From an uncultured Selenomonadaceae bacterium (lineage in GTDB: Bacteria > Bacillota > Negativicutes > Selenomonadales > Selenomonadaceae): a DNA stretch of 16,697 nucleotides. The notes below the pieces were generated by a model, which saw only the letters and a program-made list of their open reading frames with translations, did not search any database and was not told the DNA's origin. The translations under genes and the position numbers were made by a program. Of this stretch, positions 13,054 through 16,697 are shown in pieces; within the stretch, counting starts at the first letter, position 1; every line of letters starts with the position of its first letter. The stretch lies in assembly GCA_945637225.1 (NCBI GenBank), contig CALZDE010000019.1, positions 1-16,697 of the forward strand, read 5' to 3'.

Positions 13054-15417
13054 TTATTCTTTTTCTTCCATATCAGATAAATCGGCCTTCATAGCTTCCT
13101 CAATCGCCTTCTGCTCTGCCTTTGCCGCTGCTGCTTCCTCACGCTTTTTCCGCTTCTCCAGTTCCCTGTTAATAGGATGGTCTACACGGCTTTCACAATC
13201 ATCATTGGAGCAGTAAATAATACCTGCACCATTCTTGGTTGAGTGCTTCAGCATGAGTGCACCGCATTCCTTACATGGCTCTGGCTGTGGAGTATCCCAG
13301 CTGACAAAATCACAGTCAGGATAATTTTTACAGCCATAAAAGCTTCTGCCACGCTTTCTGCCCTTGCGCTCTACGATAGTACCATCGCACTTAGGACACT
13401 TAATGCCTGTATCCTTCAAAATAGGCTTGGTATTACGGCAATCAGGGAAACCAGGACAAGCCAGGAATTTACCATAACGGCCTAACTTAATTACCATGAG
13501 ACGGCCACATTTATCACAAGGAACATCACTTACTTCCACTGGAAGTTCTACATGACCGATAGCCTCATCAGCCTTTGCCAAAGTTTCTGCAAAAGGTACA
13601 TAGAAATCTCTTAACAGGTCATTCTTCTTTACTTCACCCTCGGCAATTTTATCAAGTTCATTCTCCATATCAGCAGTAAACTTTTCATCTATGATATCCT
13701 TGAAATATTCCTCCATCATTTCGATGACCAGTTCACCTAATTCCGTAGGCACAAACTGCTTTTGGGAACGCATTACATAACCTCGCTTTGTAATAGTATC
13801 AATGGTAGCCGCATAGGTACTAGGACGTCCAATTCCCTTTTCTTCCAATGTCTTAACCAAAGAAGCTTCATTGTAGCGTGGTGGTGGTTCGGTAAAATGC
13901 TGGCTTGGTGTGGACTTATGAAGAGTAAGTTCATCACCTTCAGCTAATTCAGGCAGTATAACATCCTTTTCATTTCCGTCAGCAGAGGTATATACTGCTG
14001 TAAAGCCAGCGAATTTCAGACGGGAGCCTGAAGCCTTACCCTTTAATTTTAAAGGACTTATTTCAGCATATCTTTTTTCATTTGAAACTGGCAAATTGTT
14101 CTCCAGTGTTACAGATAAGGTATCATAGAGAGCAGGCACCATCTGACTGGCTAAGAAACGTTGCCAAATCAAGCGGTAAAGCTTCAACTGGTCTGCTTCA
14201 AGATGTGGCTCTATTTCCTCTGGTGACAGGCTTACATTAGTTGGACGGATAGCCTCATGTGCATCCTGTGCCTTCTTGGAGGCGTTGTAGACATTTGGCT
14301 TTTCTGGCACATAATCATCACCATACTTTGCCTTGATGTATTCAACAGCTTCGTTCTGTGCCAATTCAGAAATTCTGGTAGAGTCAGTACGCATATAGGT
14401 GATAAGACCAACAGGGCCTTTTCTGCCCAAAGGAATACCTTCATACAATTGCTGTGCTACCATCATGGTCTTGCGTGAAGTAAAATTCAGCTTGCGGGCC
14501 GCATCCTGCTGAAGACTGCTGGTGGTAAAAGGAGCTGCCGGCTTACGGCTTCTCTGCTTCTTCTTAACCTCTGTTACCTGCCATCTGGTATTTTTGATTT
14601 CTTCATCAATCCAAATAGCATCCTTTTCGTTATGAATGCTTATCTTCTCGCCATCTACATAGGTCAGCTCTGCTTCAAATAGATTGGACTTGTTCTTGCG
14701 GAACTTCATCGCCACAGTCCAGTATTCCTCAGGATTAAACTCCTGAATCTGCTTTTCCCTGTCACAGATGAGCTTCACTGTAACAGACTGCACTCTGCCT
14801 GCACTAAGTCCCTTTCTTACCTTACGCCAAAGAAGCGGACTAAGCTTGTAGCCTACAATTCTGTCCAGCATACGTCTTGCCTGCTGAGCGTCAACCATGT
14901 CAATGTTGATATTTCGTGGGTGCTTTACGGCCTCCTGAATGGCTGGCTTGGTAATCTCATTAAAGACAATTCGGCAGGGACTCTTATCATCTACGCCCAG
15001 AATATAAGCCAAGTGCCACGCTATTGCTTCACCTTCGCGGTCAGGGTCGGCTGCCAGATAAACCTTAGCGGCATTCTTAGCAGACTTTTTAAGGTCGTTA
15101 ATGATGTCGCCCTTGCCACGAATATTTATATACTTCGGTGCAAAGTCATTATCCACATCAATACCGAACTGACTCTTAGGCAAATCACGCAAATGTCCCA
15201 TAGAAGCCTTGACTACGAAGCCCTTCCCCAGATACTTCTCGATGGTCTTAGCCTTAGTAGGAGACTCTACCAGTACCAGCTTTTTGTCAGCCATGCTTGC
15301 TGATTTTTTTCTGGTACCTGCTGTCTTGCCTGTTTTCTTCTTCGTGGTAGCCTTACCAGTAGCTGCCTTCTTGCTTGTTACTTCTTCATTTGTTTCTTTT
15401 TCTTTTTTAGTAGCCAC
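13054..15417 (-). CDS. topA: DNA topoisomerase I (type IA)
   Basis: This 787-residue type IA topoisomerase relaxes negative supercoils through a 5'-phosphotyrosine intermediate. The TOPRIM domain begins with LVLVESPTKAKTIEKYLG (E51 catalytic) and contains DPDREGE (124-130). The active-site tyrosine is Y341 in GLITYMRTDS. The C-terminus has three four-cysteine zinc ribbons: C634/C637/C654/C660, C674/C677/C696/C702 and C715/C718/C736/C741, followed by a charged helical tail. The first 41 residues are a Lys/Thr/Ala-rich extension before the usual family start near M42. I keep the GTG start because M42 has no ribosome binding site while the GTG has AAAGGA upstream, although 13 nt away. The stop codon directly abuts the trmFO ATG. 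Confidence 0.96.
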   Translation of the reverse strand: MATKKEKETNEEVTSKKAATGKATTKKKTGKTAGTRKKSASMADKKLVLVESPTKAKTIEKYLGKGFVVKASMGHLRDLPKSQFGIDVDNDFAPKYINIRGKGDIINDLKKSAKNAAKVYLAADPDREGEAIAWHLAYILGVDDKSPCRIVFNEITKPAIQEAVKHPRNINIDMVDAQQARRMLDRIVGYKLSPLLWRKVRKGLSAGRVQSVTVKLICDREKQIQEFNPEEYWTVAMKFRKNKSNLFEAELTYVDGEKISIHNEKDAIWIDEEIKNTRWQVTEVKKKQRSRKPAAPFTTSSLQQDAARKLNFTSRKTMMVAQQLYEGIPLGRKGPVGLITYMRTDSTRISELAQNEAVEYIKAKYGDDYVPEKPNVYNASKKAQDAHEAIRPTNVSLSPEEIEPHLEADQLKLYRLIWQRFLASQMVPALYDTLSVTLENNLPVSNEKRYAEISPLKLKGKASGSRLKFAGFTAVYTSADGNEKDVILPELAEGDELTLHKSTPSQHFTEPPPRYNEASLVKTLEEKGIGRPSTYAATIDTITKRGYVMRSQKQFVPTELGELVIEMMEEYFKDIIDEKFTADMENELDKIAEGEVKKNDLLRDFYVPFAETLAKADEAIGHVELPVEVSDVPCDKCGRLMVIKLGRYGKFLACPGFPDCRNTKPILKDTGIKCPKCDGTIVERKGRKRGRSFYGCKNYPDCDFVSWDTPQPEPCKECGALMLKHSTKNGAGIIYCSNDDCESRVDHPINRELEKRKKREEAAAAKAEQKAIEEAMKADLSDMEEKE

Positions 15418-15421
15418 TATA

Positions 15422-15436
15422 AAAGGTCATTCCTTT
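15422..15436 (-). promoter_or_regulatory. topA ribosome binding site within a small hairpin
   Basis: The only Shine-Dalgarno before the topA GTG, AAAGGA (15431-15436), is 13 nt away and forms one arm of a perfect 5-bp stem (AAAGG / CCTTT, loop AATGA). The hairpin could hide the site. It decides the choice of the GTG start over the internal M42. Confidence 0.4.
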
Positions 15437-15445
15437 CATTCGAGA

Positions 15446-16573
15446 CTATCGCCTTGCAGTATAACCTCCGCTCGGATGGCGTTGGACTAATCCCTGCAAT
15501 TCCAGCTGCAGAAGTATTCCTGCTACTGTCCCTGCACTGCCCTGCTCTAGCCTGTATATGATTTCGTCTATGGATAAAGGTTCATCAGGCGTAAGAAGAT
15601 TTAAAATCCTCTCCTCCTCCTGAGTAATTGATTCATTTGACTGCATTTCAAAGAGACTAAGCTGACAATCATTCTGCCAGTCCTCGTACTCATCAAGTAT
15701 GTCCCTGCCCTTTGTCACCAGCTTTGCACCCTGCTGTATAAGCCTGTTACAGCCGAGACTGCTCTGTGAAAATATACTTCCCGGTATGGCAAAAACATCT
15801 CTGTTTTCTTCCAAAGCAAAATTTGCTGTGATAAGGGAACCGCTTTTTTCCGCCGCTTCCACCACGACAGTACCACGGCACATACCACTGATAATCCTGT
15901 TTCTGATAGGGAAAAACACCTTCATGGGAGCCGTTCCCGGAGGATATTCGGAAATGAGGGCGCCTTTCTCTGTTATTTCTTCAAAAAGCTTTCTATTTGA
16001 CGCTGGATAAGGATTATCCAAGCCACATGCCAGTACCGCTTCTGTAATACCAGCCTTTAAAGCCCCTTTGTGCGCTTCGGTATCCACACCATAAGCACCA
16101 CCACTGACTACACTGATACCCTGAGCCGCCAGTTCCCTGCCCAAAAGCTCTGCCGCCGCTTTTCCATAAGGAGTTACCTTTCTGGAACCCACCAGAGCAA
16201 TCCTCTTTCTGTCAGCCTTCATTTTTCCCTTGTAAAAAAGTACATGGGGCGGACATGCTACATGACGAAGAAGTGAAGGATAATTACTTTCCTCTACGGA
16301 ACATACCATTATCCCCTTTTCACCACAAATTTCCTGAAGCTCCTGCGGATAATCTCTGTTACTGCGTCTTTTGGATAGAATAGCTGTACCGCTCCTGCCT
16401 TGAAACGGCTTTACTTTCCTTATTTCCTCATCCTGTGCTTCCCAAGCTTCTCTGGCAGAGCCAAAAAAATCTAATAGTGCTGTCACTTGCCTGCTTCCAT
16501 TGGCAGAAAGACTTTGCCATGCTGCTCGATAAAACTTTTCAGTGTCGCCTAAATTATTTCTAAAATTATTCAT
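15446..16573 (-). CDS. dprA: DNA processing protein DprA (Smf family)
   Basis: This 375-residue protein is a cytoplasmic single-stranded-DNA binding protein that loads RecA on incoming DNA during natural transformation; many non-competent bacteria also carry it. The Rossmann-like core shows GSRKVTPYG (129-137), SGGAYGVD (157-164), FPIRNRIISG (221-230), SGSLITA (244-250) and NRLIQQGAK (276-284), all DprA landmarks. SGGAYGVD differs slightly from the commoner SGxARGID. Residues about 1-110 form the N-terminal helical region. Residues about 312-373 fit the C-terminal winged-helix (DML1-like) domain. The ATG is preceded by AAGGAAAG at 8 nt. It is the first gene of a dprA-topA-trmFO-hslV-hslU run, 28 nt before topA. 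The identification is firm; an active role in competence is not shown by this window. Confidence 0.95.
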   Translation of the reverse strand: MNNFRNNLGDTEKFYRAAWQSLSANGSRQVTALLDFFGSAREAWEAQDEEIRKVKPFQGRSGTAILSKRRSNRDYPQELQEICGEKGIMVCSVEESNYPSLLRHVACPPHVLFYKGKMKADRKRIALVGSRKVTPYGKAAAELLGRELAAQGISVVSGGAYGVDTEAHKGALKAGITEAVLACGLDNPYPASNRKLFEEITEKGALISEYPPGTAPMKVFFPIRNRIISGMCRGTVVVEAAEKSGSLITANFALEENRDVFAIPGSIFSQSSLGCNRLIQQGAKLVTKGRDILDEYEDWQNDCQLSLFEMQSNESITQEEERILNLLTPDEPLSIDEIIYRLEQGSAGTVAGILLQLELQGLVQRHPSGGYTARR

Positions 16574-16595
16574 TGATTTAACTTTCCTTCAATAT

Positions 16596-16624
16596 AATAT
16601 ACAAGAATATAACAGATTTTGCAA
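16596..16624 (-). promoter_or_regulatory. Sigma-A-type promoter of the dprA operon
   Basis: On the minus strand TTGCAA (16619-16624) and TATATT (16596-16601) are separated by 17 nt, close to the consensus TTGACA-N17-TATAAT. The predicted start would leave a leader of about 15-20 nt that contains the dprA ribosome binding site. AT richness makes chance -10 matches common, but the spacing and position are right. Confidence 0.6.
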
Positions 16625-16697
16625 TACTTATTTTTCTTTTAATTAAAATTTATGATGAAAATATATTACCAAATCAAAAAAAATTATTATCTGCAAA

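Noticed and set aside
1..16697. Mobile elements, CRISPR arrays, tRNA or rRNA genes
   Set aside because: No transposase or integrase frame, no regularly spaced repeats and no cloverleaf-like or rRNA-like sequence was seen; gene order looks like stable core genome.

Overview
All sixteen recognisable genes lie on the minus strand, so transcription runs from high to low coordinates. The gene set points to a Firmicutes (Bacillota) bacterium: TrmFO (the folate-dependent tRNA m5U54 methylase), HslVU and CodY sit next to a flagellar operon in the order known from Bacillus. The moderate-to-low GC content, the TopA and CodY variants and the general look suggest the Negativicutes (Selenomonas/Anaerovibrio type). 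That lineage assignment is inference, not something I could test.

Region 1 (16697-9748) is the housekeeping operon dprA - topA - trmFO - hslV - hslU. It has a good sigma-A-type promoter just upstream of dprA, and its genes are tightly packed: trmFO starts on the base after the topA stop, the trmFO stop lies inside the hslV ribosome binding site, and hslV and hslU are 2 nt apart. The xerC/codV gene that sits between trmFO and hslV in Bacillus is missing here.

Region 2 (9747-8306) is codY with its own promoter (extended -10) and AT-rich upstream sequences resembling the CodY operator, closed by a clear intrinsic terminator. The CodY protein is unusual. It has about 401 residues instead of about 259, an insertion of about 20 residues inside the winged HTH, a C-terminal extension of about 120 residues, and substitutions at the residues that bind branched-chain amino acids in B. 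subtilis.

Region 3 (8305-154) is an early flagellar (hook-basal body and export) operon: flgB, flgC, fliE, fliF, fliG, fliH, fliI, fliJ, then a soluble lytic transglycosylase and a MotE/YlxF-like membrane protein. FlgB, FlgC and FliE build the rod. FliF and FliG form the MS ring and rotor. FliH, FliI and FliJ power type III export. The transglycosylase has no signal peptide and may be exported by the flagellar system to open the peptidoglycan. A second, very good sigma-A-like promoter precedes fliE, so fliE onward can be transcribed separately from flgBC.

Bases 1-153 hold no gene but contain two hairpins on the transcript strand. No tRNA, rRNA, CRISPR array, insertion sequence or prophage was seen. 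The strongest candidate for something undescribed is the remodelled CodY and its control region.
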